This document shows positions 37,638 to 46,589 of a stretch of 64,000 bases of DNA, in pieces. The position numbers were made by a program, and so were the translations under genes. The stretch's first letter is position 1. Every line of letters starts with the position of its first letter. This stretch comes from Shewanella carassii. GTDB taxonomy: Bacteria > Pseudomonadota > Gammaproteobacteria > Enterobacterales > Shewanellaceae. The DNA is taken from positions 310,001-374,000 of the forward strand of contig NZ_NGVS01000033.1 in the NCBI RefSeq assembly GCF_002777975.1. The letters run 5' to 3'. Below the pieces are notes generated by a model that was not told the origin of the DNA, made no database searches, and saw only the letters and a list, made by a program, of their open reading frames with translations.

Positions 37638-37994
37638 ATGAGCTGGGAATTGAGTCAGGAAATCATGGATGCGATGCCAAACTGGCAAAGGCGAAACCAG
37701 ATCCATGCCCTCGCACGTCACCTGTTATCACTGGAAAGTCCACCAACAGATGGGCAGGCATGCTATGACTGGCTCGAGCAGCAAGTGAGTCAGGCTTATC
37801 AATATGGATTCACCGAGCTGGGCCATCTGCGCTTGGTGGCCGAGGCCTTGTTTTTGGCACAAGTGTCACTCGATGACCCGGAAGTGAGTGCCATAGTCAC
37901 CAAGACCGGCTTGCCTTCAGGACGAGCGGCTATCTTGTTGCAGTGGGCCAAGGAACAGCAATCTTCTACCATGGAGTCTGGTTATGAGCTGTAA
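37638..37994 (+). CDS. Small hypothetical protein coupled to the lipase gene
   Basis: A 118-residue helical, soluble protein of unknown family. Its stop overlaps the start of the lipase gene by 11 bp (ATGAGCTGTAA at 37984-37994), so the two are translationally coupled. This position between PAAR and effector suggests a loading co-chaperone or effector-specific helper, which is inference only. AAGGAGAAGCG lies before the ATG. Confidence 0.75.
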   Translation: MSWELSQEIMDAMPNWQRRNQIHALARHLLSLESPPTDGQACYDWLEQQVSQAYQYGFTELGHLRLVAEALFLAQVSLDDPEVSAIVTKTGLPSGRAAILLQWAKEQQSSTMESGYEL

Positions 37995-39783
37995 CGCTGA
38001 TTGTAAATGCCGCAAGGGTATTGTGGCGCTGGTGTTCGTCCCCGGCATTATGGGCACCCGATTGATGAATAAAAAGAGTGGCGACTCAGTATGGGATCCT
38101 GCTGCCGGGGGAAAGTTCAGTGGTCCCAGCAGTACCGCCATGGAGCTGAAGGCCGAACGTGAAGCCGAGCTTGCTGCGGCGCAGGCGGACGATGATGATG
38201 GTTTCTTTGAGGGGATAGGTAAATGGTTTAATCGAAAGTGGATAGGGATAAAGGAAAAGGGACGCGAAATAGCGGAAACCGGCCGTAAGTACCGAACCAA
38301 AGCCGCCGCCTGGCCTCGGATCAAAGATTTGATTTTTGCCGGACCAGTGCAACGTAAGGCCTTGTTGGTTGATGGTAACACGGAGTATAAAAAAAGGCCG
38401 ATTATCGATCGGGATGATCGTTTATTGGAGGTTGATCCTGGCACCGATAAGTATTTCAGGGTCTATACCTCAGTACCCAAGTCGCAGATGGAACTCAAAA
38501 AGCGTCGGGGTTGGGGCGAAGTGCTGTGGGACAGTTACGGCCCGCTGCTTCGATATCTTGAGTCGAAGGAGCCATTATTTAAACGCCTGTATCCCGGGCT
38601 GCAATTTCCGGTATTTGCCGTGGGCTATAACTGGATGCTCAGCAATAAAGTGGCCGGAGAGCGACTCAAGGATAAACTTGAGGAATTCAGGACGCAGTTA
38701 CTCAAGGAAGATAAAGAAGGCGATAACCTGGGGCTGACCAGGGACGATATTAAGTTTGTGGTCATCAGCCACTCAATGGGTGGGTACGCCTCCCGCGCCG
38801 GCTTTATCTTAAGCGGCCTGGAATCTCAAGTCGAAGCTGTTATCCATGGCGCTATGCCAACCCACGGCAGCCCCTCCACCTATTTTCAGTTTCGCTGCGG
38901 CGCCGTCGGCCACGGTGCTTTGGGGCAGGTCGTCAAAATGGTGCTGGGCAAGAACGCCGCCGATACCACGGCAATACTGGGCTTTTGTCAGGGCGGACTG
39001 GAGTTGATGCCCAATAAGCTCTATGTGGATGCGGCCAATAAGGGGGAGTGGCTGTTTGTCAATAAGGATCCGGCGAAACAGCCGGAAAAACGAGAACTGT
39101 TGCAGATAGGCTATGGCAGTGGCATTTATGATTTCTACCGCCGTTTCGATACCTGGTACAGCCTGGTGCAGCCTCCCTTGTTGGCACCTGAGCTGGCCAA
39201 TCCAACCGATGAGCAGCTGGAAAAACATAAGGATGCATTTAGGGAGCGCATCGCTGATTGTGAGAAATTTCATGACCAACTGGCGGCTAACTTTCACGCA
39301 ACGACCACACTACTCTACAGCAATAACCCGGACACCAAGGCGTTTGATACCTGTGAGTGGCAATTGCAGAACAGCTTGACCCCGGGGCTGGAGACGGCGG
39401 CGGTGGAGCGCTGGCAAGTCATAGGCGATGAAAACCATGACTGGCTCTCTGTCAAGGGCGAAGTCAAGCTGCTGAGCCGCAGTGAACTGGCGGAGCATCA
39501 AGACAAGTTAAAGAGCTGGATGGAGCAGAACCGCTATGGCTATCAGCATGCCCACATGCCGCCTAGGGCTCAAAGTGCCAGCTTCAGGTTGGGTAGCGAG
39601 ACGGCTAAGGGTGATGGTACTGTGCATGAAGGCGCGGGCAAGTATCCCAAAGGGGTGCAGACTATCGGCTTGGTGGCGACCCAGGATCACCAAGGGTTTT
39701 ACAATTGCCCCGATGTCAGGGAGCTTATGGTCGGTGTGCTTCAGTCTTGGCTGCCGGATATTCACCAAAAATTCAAGGGGTAG
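37984..39783 (+). CDS. Type VI lipase effector, Tle4-like alpha/beta hydrolase
   Basis: The 599-residue protein is an alpha/beta hydrolase. VFVPGIMGTRLMN at residues 17-29 resembles the oxyanion region of PGAP1/LCAT-like lipases. The nucleophile is Ser264 in SHSMGGYASRAG, with Ser replacing the usual first Gly of the elbow. GDGTV at 543-547 (Asp544) supplies the likely acid. It has no signal peptide, as expected for cargo carried by the spike. Two Tli4-like immunity genes follow, which points to the Tle4 phospholipase group that attacks membranes in the target periplasm. The subfamily is inferred mainly from its partners. Confidence 0.8.
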   Translation: MSCNADCKCRKGIVALVFVPGIMGTRLMNKKSGDSVWDPAAGGKFSGPSSTAMELKAEREAELAAAQADDDDGFFEGIGKWFNRKWIGIKEKGREIAETGRKYRTKAAAWPRIKDLIFAGPVQRKALLVDGNTEYKKRPIIDRDDRLLEVDPGTDKYFRVYTSVPKSQMELKKRRGWGEVLWDSYGPLLRYLESKEPLFKRLYPGLQFPVFAVGYNWMLSNKVAGERLKDKLEEFRTQLLKEDKEGDNLGLTRDDIKFVVISHSMGGYASRAGFILSGLESQVEAVIHGAMPTHGSPSTYFQFRCGAVGHGALGQVVKMVLGKNAADTTAILGFCQGGLELMPNKLYVDAANKGEWLFVNKDPAKQPEKRELLQIGYGSGIYDFYRRFDTWYSLVQPPLLAPELANPTDEQLEKHKDAFRERIADCEKFHDQLAANFHATTTLLYSNNPDTKAFDTCEWQLQNSLTPGLETAAVERWQVIGDENHDWLSVKGEVKLLSRSELAEHQDKLKSWMEQNRYGYQHAHMPPRAQSASFRLGSETAKGDGTVHEGAGKYPKGVQTIGLVATQDHQGFYNCPDVRELMVGVLQSWLPDIHQKFKG

Positions 39784-39785
39784 AG

Positions 39786-40883
39786 ATGGCTGAGGGTTAT
39801 CGCAAGATGATTAAACGCGGGCTGCTCGGCAGTCTGGCAATGGTTTGTTTTTGGCAGGGAGAAGCTGTGATGGCGCAATCGGAAAAAATGCAGGAAGGGC
39901 CGGCGAGCATGGTGTTTACCAAACACTGTGTGGGCCGTTTTGAGTTTGAGTTACCCCAAGAGATGCAACTGCTCACCTCGGGTTATGGTCAGCCGCAGTT
40001 TTTTATCAACATCTATCATCAGAACAATACCGACCGAAAGAAAGGGGTGATAACCGGTGAGCATAGGCTTGAGCAATGGCTGGCTTATGTGGAGGAGTTG
40101 CGTATTAAAGACGCCGAACACTATCCGACCAAATATGTTATCAAAGATCTGGAGCCGAACTTGAAAACGGTGGTGTACTATAAAGACCGCAGAAAGTTAA
40201 ACAAAGATCCAAACGCCAAGCATTTTTTTGCCAGCTTCTTTTTCAAGGATTTTCCGGAGCAGCAGTTGGGGATCAGTGTTGAAGGCAGTGCCAATGAATT
40301 CATTGCCCGCAATGCGCCCAATGTGGATGAGATATTGCAGCAGCGGCTGCAATGGATGCGTCAGGCGATAGATCAGATTGAATATCAGCCCTGGCCGCAT
40401 AAGCAAGCGGGCGTTTGTTTGCAAAGAAATTTATTAGTTGCCAATCTTCAGCCACTCAAAGACGAACTCGGAGATTATCACGAAAACTATGGGGCAGAGT
40501 TTTTTAATGGTGCAGACAAAGGCTCAATGTTTAAGGTGTTAGTGAATGTGTACGGCAAAGGTGAAGAAAAAGCCTTGAAAGAGGAACTGAGCCGCTACAG
40601 CGGGATGATGGCCTTTTTCGCCAGCAGCAAGACCAAGGTGGCCGGGCGGGAAGGGCGGCTGTTTATCAGTGATGGCAAATACTCGGATACCCAGCGGGAG
40701 TTCACCTGGGTCAGCACCGACAGCAAAATCAACAGTGTCCGTTATGCCCATATGGAGATCAGCGGCAAGATAGAGATCAAGGACTTTCCTGCAATGGCGC
40801 CCTTGAATGCCACCGAGATGATAGTGGGGCTGCTCAAAGGCGTGCGGGTTAGAGAAAACGGCATGGTCGGAGTGAAGGACTAG
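39786..40883 (+). CDS. Tli4-like periplasmic immunity protein, copy 1
   Basis: The 365-residue protein starts two bases after the lipase stop, with an AAGGGG ribosome site. An N-terminal signal peptide ends near AVMAQ. The mature part opens with MVFTKHCVGRFEFELPQEMQLL, which I associate with the Tle-cognate immunity protein 4 N-terminal domain, and a conserved C-terminal half follows. It would bind the lipase in the periplasm and protect sister cells. The next gene is a near duplicate. Confidence 0.8.
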   Translation: MAEGYRKMIKRGLLGSLAMVCFWQGEAVMAQSEKMQEGPASMVFTKHCVGRFEFELPQEMQLLTSGYGQPQFFINIYHQNNTDRKKGVITGEHRLEQWLAYVEELRIKDAEHYPTKYVIKDLEPNLKTVVYYKDRRKLNKDPNAKHFFASFFFKDFPEQQLGISVEGSANEFIARNAPNVDEILQQRLQWMRQAIDQIEYQPWPHKQAGVCLQRNLLVANLQPLKDELGDYHENYGAEFFNGADKGSMFKVLVNVYGKGEEKALKEELSRYSGMMAFFASSKTKVAGREGRLFISDGKYSDTQREFTWVSTDSKINSVRYAHMEISGKIEIKDFPAMAPLNATEMIVGLLKGVRVRENGMVGVKD

Positions 40884-40934
40884 CTATAAGAATGAAAGGT
40901 TGGAACTATTGATAGGAGCGAAAGGGAGAAACCT

Positions 40935-42068
40935 TTGATAAGAGCATGCCAGAAGTCCTTAAGTTTACTGCGGCGAAAGCTGTGGCCCTGCTGCCTAGTT
41001 TGTGCGGGTTTTCCGCTTTTGACTTACGCCGAGGAGATACCGCCAAGACCGGCCGGTATGGTGTTTACCAAACACTGTGTGGGCCGTTTTGAGTTTGAGT
41101 TACCCCAAGAGATGCAACTGCTCACCTCGGGTTATGGTCAACCGCAGTTTTCTATCGATATCTATCATCAGGATGATAAGGCAGAAAAGCAAGGGGTGAT
41201 CACCGGTGAGCATAGGCTTGAGCAATGGCTGGAGTATGTGGAGGAATTGCGTAGTAAAGATGGAAAGCATTCACCCACCGAGTATGTAATTAAAGACCTG
41301 GAGCCGAACTTGAAAACGGTGGTGTACTATAAAGACCGCAGAAAGTTAAACAAAGATCCAGACGCCAAGCATTTTTTTGCCAGCTTCTTTTTCAAGGATT
41401 TTCCGGAGCAGCAGTTGGGGCTCAGCATTGATGGCCGTGCTAACAAATTCATTGCCCGTAATGCCCCCAATGTGGATGAGATATTGCAGCAGCGGCTGCA
41501 ATGGATGCGTCAGGCGATAGAGAAGATTGAATATCAGCCCTGGCCGCATAAGCAGGCGGGTGTCTGTTTGCAAAGAAATATCTTGATCGCCAATCTTCAG
41601 CCACCGATTACCCCTTCAGGGCCTTATCCAACGAGCGCGTATAAGGAAGGCTCTTATCACGAAAACTATCAGGCGGAGTTTTTTAACGGAAAAGATTCAC
41701 TGTTTGAGATCATCGTAAACGTGTATGGCAAAGGCGAAGAAAAGGGCTTGAAAGAGGAACTGAGCCGCTACAGCGGTATGATGGCCTTTTTCGCCAGCAG
41801 CAAGACCAAGGTGGCCGGGCGGGAAGGGCGGCTGTTTATCAGTGATGGTAAGTACTCGGATACCCAGCGGGAGTTCACCTGGGTCAGCACTGACAGCAAA
41901 ATCAACAGTGTCCGTTACGCTCATATGGAGATCAGCGGCAAGATAGAGATCAAGGACTTTCCGCAGATGGCGCCCTTGAATGCCACCGAGATGATAGTGG
42001 GGCTGCTCAAAGGCGTGCGGGTGCGGGAAAACGGCATGCAGGGCGTGGCTCAGCATCGCCCTCAATAA
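40935..42068 (+). CDS. Tli4-like periplasmic immunity protein, copy 2
   Basis: The 377-residue paralogue of the preceding gene begins with TTG after a GGGAG ribosome site. It has its own signal peptide (CCLVCAGFPLLTYAEE). Sequence before about residue 200 and after about residue 265 is nearly identical to copy 1, even at the DNA level. A middle block (IANLQPPITPSGPYPTSAYK) differs and carries an 11-residue insertion. It may protect against a related lipase from another strain. It ends 4 bp from the convergent panP gene. Confidence 0.8.
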   Translation: MIRACQKSLSLLRRKLWPCCLVCAGFPLLTYAEEIPPRPAGMVFTKHCVGRFEFELPQEMQLLTSGYGQPQFSIDIYHQDDKAEKQGVITGEHRLEQWLEYVEELRSKDGKHSPTEYVIKDLEPNLKTVVYYKDRRKLNKDPDAKHFFASFFFKDFPEQQLGLSIDGRANKFIARNAPNVDEILQQRLQWMRQAIEKIEYQPWPHKQAGVCLQRNILIANLQPPITPSGPYPTSAYKEGSYHENYQAEFFNGKDSLFEIIVNVYGKGEEKGLKEELSRYSGMMAFFASSKTKVAGREGRLFISDGKYSDTQREFTWVSTDSKINSVRYAHMEISGKIEIKDFPQMAPLNATEMIVGLLKGVRVRENGMQGVAQHRPQ

Positions 42069-42072
42069 ATGT

Positions 42073-43719
42073 TTAGTTGCAGGCTTGCTTTAGCACCTGC
42101 AGTAGCCCGGTTTCAGAAGCTGCCAGCTCAGTTTGTTCGTTTAATACATCTGCCAGTATGGTGTCTGTGGTCAGCGGGTTGGCCAGCACCACCCGGAATA
42201 CAGTCACGGTTTCTCTGTGATAACGGGCGGGTTGGATCCGGGTGCGGGACACAAAAGATTTGCCTTGTTCACGTTGTTTCTTCTGGATGGCACGAGTGAG
42301 GTCATCAAGAATACCATTGATCTCTTTGACCTTTTCAAGATTGCCCTGGGCCAATTGCCGGCTCAGAGCAGTTTGTGCCCAAGAGGGGCACCAACGGTAG
42401 GTGAGCAGGCACAACTCGGGCGCACTCACCAGTTCAAATTCGCTGTGTTGCTCAATCAAGCCGGCAAAGAAGCGGGCCTTTTCCAGCGAATTATTGATCA
42501 GTATTTCATAGCCTTCCTTGCCGATTATCTGCATGCAGGCATGCACCAGCATGGCCATTCCGGGGCGGGAACCTTCCAGAGTCTGGCTGCCCAAATCCTT
42601 GGAACCTTTACGCAAAATATATTCGGCATGATGCACTATCGCCCGCGCCAGTTCAGGCTGTTTGAACAGCACCATACCGGCACCCATAGGAACATACATC
42701 TGTTTGTGGGCATCTATGGTCACTGAGTCGGCCAGTTCTATCCCTTTGAGCAGATGGCGATATTTGCTGGATAACAAGCTGGCCCCGCCCCAGGCGGCAT
42801 CAATATGAAAGTGGCAATTGAGCTCGGTTGCCAACTCGGCCAGCTCAGGTAGAGGATCTATGTTACCGGTTTCTGTGGTGCCGGCGACGCCAACTATCGC
42901 CATGACTCGGATGCCCTGCCGGGCCAGCTTGGTGGCCGCCTCGCGCATGGCGTCAACATCGACCTTATTGTTGGCATCGGTCGCGATTGAAACTATGTTA
43001 TCCCGGCCAATGCCCAACAGATCGGCAGCTTTGCCCAGGGAGTAATGGCCGCGCTCGGACACCAGTATCGCCAGGCTCTTCCAACCGTAGTGGCAGAGCG
43101 CCGCGCCTAAGCCTTCGCGATTGATGCCGCGAAATTCACCGTCAGCCTTGAGCAGTTGGTTGCGGGCAATCCACAGGGCGGTGATATTGGCTACAGTGCC
43201 GCCGGAGCAGAAGGCTCCCAGAGCATGATTGGCGCTGTGCATCCACTGGTGGTAGAAGTCGGTGGTTTGACCATAAATGAGGTGATGCATCATCCCCAGC
43301 ACCTGCCGCTCCAAGGGCGTGAAGGCTTTGGAGGTTTCGATTTTGACCAGATTCTGATTCAGGCCCACCATCATTTTCGACAAGGGCAACACGAAGTAGG
43401 GCAGCGCCGATGTCATATGGCCGATAAAGCTGGGGGCGGCGGTGTGTACTGAATGCGCCACCAAATTTTGCATCATCTCTTCAGTGTAGTCAGAAACAAA
43501 TCTGGGTTGACGCGGGATTTCAAAGACCTGGAAATCCTTTTCGATTTCACTCAGGGGCTTTTCCAGTGCGGCGATATTCTGGGTCAGGAAACCGGCGAGA
43601 TCTTGAGACAATGCCTGCTCTATGCGGCTCAGGGTCGATTCCGGTGCTTCGGGCACGGTAAAGATACGCATCAGAGAGTTTTCTGAGGCGGTGGCCTGGC
43701 GTTGCTTGCTGGCGGTCAT
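42073..43719 (-). CDS. panP: PLP-dependent aspartate 1-decarboxylase-type enzyme PanP
   Basis: The 548-residue group II PLP decarboxylase has the cofactor lysine Lys339 in TIDAHKQMYVPMGAG and HIDAAWGGASLL at 305-316. Enzymes of this type in Vibrio and Shewanella make beta-alanine from aspartate for pantothenate synthesis in place of PanD. The length and GAFCSGGTVANITALW segment fit. A glutamate decarboxylase role is the main alternative. It is monocistronic and converges on the immunity gene. Confidence 0.82.
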   Translation of the reverse strand: MTASKQRQATASENSLMRIFTVPEAPESTLSRIEQALSQDLAGFLTQNIAALEKPLSEIEKDFQVFEIPRQPRFVSDYTEEMMQNLVAHSVHTAAPSFIGHMTSALPYFVLPLSKMMVGLNQNLVKIETSKAFTPLERQVLGMMHHLIYGQTTDFYHQWMHSANHALGAFCSGGTVANITALWIARNQLLKADGEFRGINREGLGAALCHYGWKSLAILVSERGHYSLGKAADLLGIGRDNIVSIATDANNKVDVDAMREAATKLARQGIRVMAIVGVAGTTETGNIDPLPELAELATELNCHFHIDAAWGGASLLSSKYRHLLKGIELADSVTIDAHKQMYVPMGAGMVLFKQPELARAIVHHAEYILRKGSKDLGSQTLEGSRPGMAMLVHACMQIIGKEGYEILINNSLEKARFFAGLIEQHSEFELVSAPELCLLTYRWCPSWAQTALSRQLAQGNLEKVKEINGILDDLTRAIQKKQREQGKSFVSRTRIQPARYHRETVTVFRVVLANPLTTDTILADVLNEQTELAASETGLLQVLKQACN

Positions 43720-43859
43720 GGGGCTTTGGTCTCACACTGTATCTGCCTGTGTCTGCACAGGTCTTGAAATGGCAGCTCACTTTACTGCAAGGATTGCGGT
43801 CAGACAAGTTGAAACTGAAACGAAAAAGCGGCGGGCCACAGAGGTTGACCCGCGAAAAA

Positions 43860-45020
43860 TCAATTGGCGTTATTCAGTTGCAGAGCCAGCAGCGCGGCGA
43901 TATTGCTTGAGGTGCGCTGCAGATTGGCTCTGGCTTCGGCCAGCGCCTTGGGCAAGTCGCAGGCCGAGGGAATGATATCAAAAATGGCGCTCATTCCCTG
44001 CTCCAGCACCAGCTCTGAACCCACGCCTAGACAGCCGGCAATACCAATCACGGGAATATTGCGCGCCTTTGCCAGGCGCAAAACTCCCATGGGTGTCTTG
44101 CCATAGATGGTTTGTCCATCTATGCGTCCCTCGCCGGTGATAACCAATGCAGCGCCTTCGAGTTTGGCATCAAGCCCGACGGCCTGCATGACTATGTCGA
44201 TACCGGGGCGCAGCTCGGCGCCCAGAAATGCCATCACCCCAAGTCCCATGCCACCGGCGGCGCCGGCACCACTTTGCAGGCGCTTATCTTCAAAGCCGCT
44301 CTGAGCCAGGATATCGGCAAAGTGGCCGAGGGCGGCGTCAAGCTCGGCGACCATTTCCTCAGTGGCTCCCTTTTGCGGCCCGAATACCGCCGAAGCGCCG
44401 CGCTCGCCACATAAAGGGTTGTCCACATCACAGGCCACTTCAAAATGGCAGTCAGTTAGCGCCGGATGCAGTTGGCTGCAGTCCAGTGTTGCCAAGGCCG
44501 CGAGCGCCGCCCCGCCCGGGCCTATCTCCAGCCCGGCACTATCCAATAGTTTAGCGCCCAGCGCCTTGGCCATACCGGCGCCGCCATCATTGGTGGCACT
44601 GCCGCCAAGGCCGATGATGAAGTGGCGAATGCCACGCTCTATGGCATCGATAATTAGCTCGCCGGTGCCGTAACTTGTGGTGAGCCTTGGATTACGAAGC
44701 GCCGGGCTGACATGATGCAGCCCGGAGGCGGCCGCCATTTCGATAACTGCAGTTTTGGCGCCATGAGTGCCTTCTGTACCCAGAATACCGTAATGGGCCT
44801 TCACAGCTTGTCCGAGTGGGCCACAGACTTCAAGCTCGACCAGGTGACCGTTGGTCGCATCGACCATAGATTGCACTGTGCCTTCGCCGCCGTCGGCCAC
44901 CGGCACTTTGAGGTACTCGGCATCCGGCAGCCTGAGTTTAAAGCCCGCTTCAATTTCATTGGCCACTTCGAGAGCGCTCAGGCTTTCCTTGAAGGAATCC
45001 GGTGCTATCACTATTTTCAT
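43860..45020 (-). CDS. Glycerate kinase (GarK/GlxK family)
   Basis: The 386-residue kinase begins MKIVIAPDSFKESLSALEVAN, with VADGGEGTVQSMVDA at about 42-56, GLGGSATNDGGAGMAKALG near 131 and TGEGRIDGQT near 292. These are hallmarks of type-1 glycerate kinases that make 2-phosphoglycerate. The ATG at 45020 is chosen over an upstream in-frame start because GGAAAT precedes it and the family begins there. It follows gntP by about 54 bp. Confidence 0.92.
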   Translation of the reverse strand: MKIVIAPDSFKESLSALEVANEIEAGFKLRLPDAEYLKVPVADGGEGTVQSMVDATNGHLVELEVCGPLGQAVKAHYGILGTEGTHGAKTAVIEMAAASGLHHVSPALRNPRLTTSYGTGELIIDAIERGIRHFIIGLGGSATNDGGAGMAKALGAKLLDSAGLEIGPGGAALAALATLDCSQLHPALTDCHFEVACDVDNPLCGERGASAVFGPQKGATEEMVAELDAALGHFADILAQSGFEDKRLQSGAGAAGGMGLGVMAFLGAELRPGIDIVMQAVGLDAKLEGAALVITGEGRIDGQTIYGKTPMGVLRLAKARNIPVIGIAGCLGVGSELVLEQGMSAIFDIIPSACDLPKALAEARANLQRTSSNIAALLALQLNNAN

Positions 45021-45074
45021 CTGATTTCCTGTACAACGGGCTGCCGGTGAAACCGGCAGCAGCAAGGGAAGAGT

Positions 45075-46433
45075 TTAGAGCAGAACCAGGCTAAGCAGCC
45101 AGACGAAGATGATGGCGGTGATCCCCTGAATTAGGGTCGCCATAGTCTGAGCCCGGTAGGCCTGGGCTACGCTCATACGGCTAAACTGAGTAACCACCCA
45201 GAAAAAGCTGTCGTTGGCGTGGGACACTGTCATGGCTCCGGCGCCTATGGCCATGACGGTCAGCACCCGGCCCATTTCGCTGCCAAGGCCGATATCACCC
45301 AACATGGGGGCCACCAGAGCCGAAGTGGCTACCAGCGCCACTGTGGAGGAGCCTTGAGCCGACTTCAGTGCCGCTGCCACCAGGAAGGGCATAAAGATAC
45401 CTATACCCAGAGCCGACAGTGAAGTACCGATAAAGTCACCGATAGGCGTGGCTTTGATCACAGCGCCAAAAGCGCCGCCGGCCCCGGTAATCAGCAGTAT
45501 GGGGGCGGCAACAGCCAGGCCCTGTGAGATACGATCGGAAAACTCTTTGACCTTGTTGTCGCCCTTGAGCAGCAAGAGTGACAGCCCCAGGCCTATCATC
45601 AAGGCATTGAGCGGTTGGCCGAGGAAATGGAACAGGCTGAACAGCATGCCTTCACCCATGGGCTTGGAGGGGAAGGCGGCGATAGAGCCAAGGCAGATCA
45701 GCAAAATAGGAACAAAAATAGGTGAGAACGCCGCCAAGGGGCTTGGCAGTTTGCCATAAGCAGCCTTGAGTGTTTCAAATTCTTCGGCAGAAGCCTTGAG
45801 CTCTTCGGCGCCTTCGCCATCCGGCTCAGTGTTCATAAAGCGGTTGGCCCAGAGTAAACCGGCGAAGGCGGCAACGGCAGAAACCAGAATACCTACTGCA
45901 ATCACCAGCCCCAGGCTGGCTTCCAGTTGCAGGTTACCGGCGGCGGCAATCGGGCCGGGAGTGGGCGGCACAAAGGTGTGGGTAGCATAGAGGCCGGTGG
46001 CCAGGGCAACGCTCATGGCAACGCTGGAAACCTGCATTCTATTGGCCAGAGACTGTTTCAGGCTGTTGAGGATCACAAAGCCCGAGTCACAAAACACTGG
46101 GATGGAAACGATATAACCTATGATGGACATGGTCAGAGTCGGGAAGCGCTGCCCGAGCACCTTGATGACCACATCGGCCATGGTGATGGCCGCGCCGCTC
46201 TTTTCCAGCACTGTGCCTATGATAGTTCCCAGGACTATCACCAGACCTATATAACCAAGAATACCTCCAAAACCACCACTGATGGTTTTGGCGATTTCCC
46301 CGGCGGGCAGGCCGAATCCGAAGGCGGCGATAAATGACGCCAGCAGTAGCGTCAAAAAGGGGTGTAGTTTAAATGTTGAGGTGGCGATGACAATAAAGAT
46401 GATCACCGCCAATAGTACTAGTACCAGGCTCAT
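45075..46433 (-). CDS. GntP-family organic-acid permease
   Basis: The 452-residue inner-membrane carrier has the GntP pattern: FGLPAGEIAKTISGGFGGILGYIG near residues 40-63, FVPPTPGPIAAAGNL near 153, GLGSEMGRVLTVMAIGAGAMTVSHANDSFFWVV near 378-410. Placed between a glycerate kinase and a CdaR-type regulator, it most likely imports glycerate or a sugar acid with protons. Confidence 0.9.
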   Translation of the reverse strand: MSLVLVLLAVIIFIVIATSTFKLHPFLTLLLASFIAAFGFGLPAGEIAKTISGGFGGILGYIGLVIVLGTIIGTVLEKSGAAITMADVVIKVLGQRFPTLTMSIIGYIVSIPVFCDSGFVILNSLKQSLANRMQVSSVAMSVALATGLYATHTFVPPTPGPIAAAGNLQLEASLGLVIAVGILVSAVAAFAGLLWANRFMNTEPDGEGAEELKASAEEFETLKAAYGKLPSPLAAFSPIFVPILLICLGSIAAFPSKPMGEGMLFSLFHFLGQPLNALMIGLGLSLLLLKGDNKVKEFSDRISQGLAVAAPILLITGAGGAFGAVIKATPIGDFIGTSLSALGIGIFMPFLVAAALKSAQGSSTVALVATSALVAPMLGDIGLGSEMGRVLTVMAIGAGAMTVSHANDSFFWVVTQFSRMSVAQAYRAQTMATLIQGITAIIFVWLLSLVLL

Positions 46434-46573
46434 AAGTGTCCCTTATTGGGTCGTTATTTATGTAGGGGTTGGGGCGCCGGCGCGAAGGCGGGCTGGCGAT
46501 TATTATCCCAGTTGCCGCGCCGTGATGGCTTTAGGGAAAAATACGGAATTCCCCCCTGAAAGTGGCTAGTTTT

Positions 46574-46589
46574 TTGTGCGTATGCACAA
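46574..46589. promoter_or_regulatory. Perfect palindrome TTGTGC-N4-GCACAA upstream of gntP
   Basis: TTGTGC at 46574-46579 and GCACAA at 46584-46589 flank GTAT. The palindrome abuts the cdaR stop and lies about 140 bp upstream of the gntP start. A binding site for the CdaR-type regulator is plausible from its position but not proven. Confidence 0.5.

Noticed and set aside
39705..39785. 5' extension of the first immunity gene into the lipase
   Set aside because: It overlaps the lipase 3' end in another frame. The ATG at 39786 has a ribosome site and leads into a normal signal peptide.
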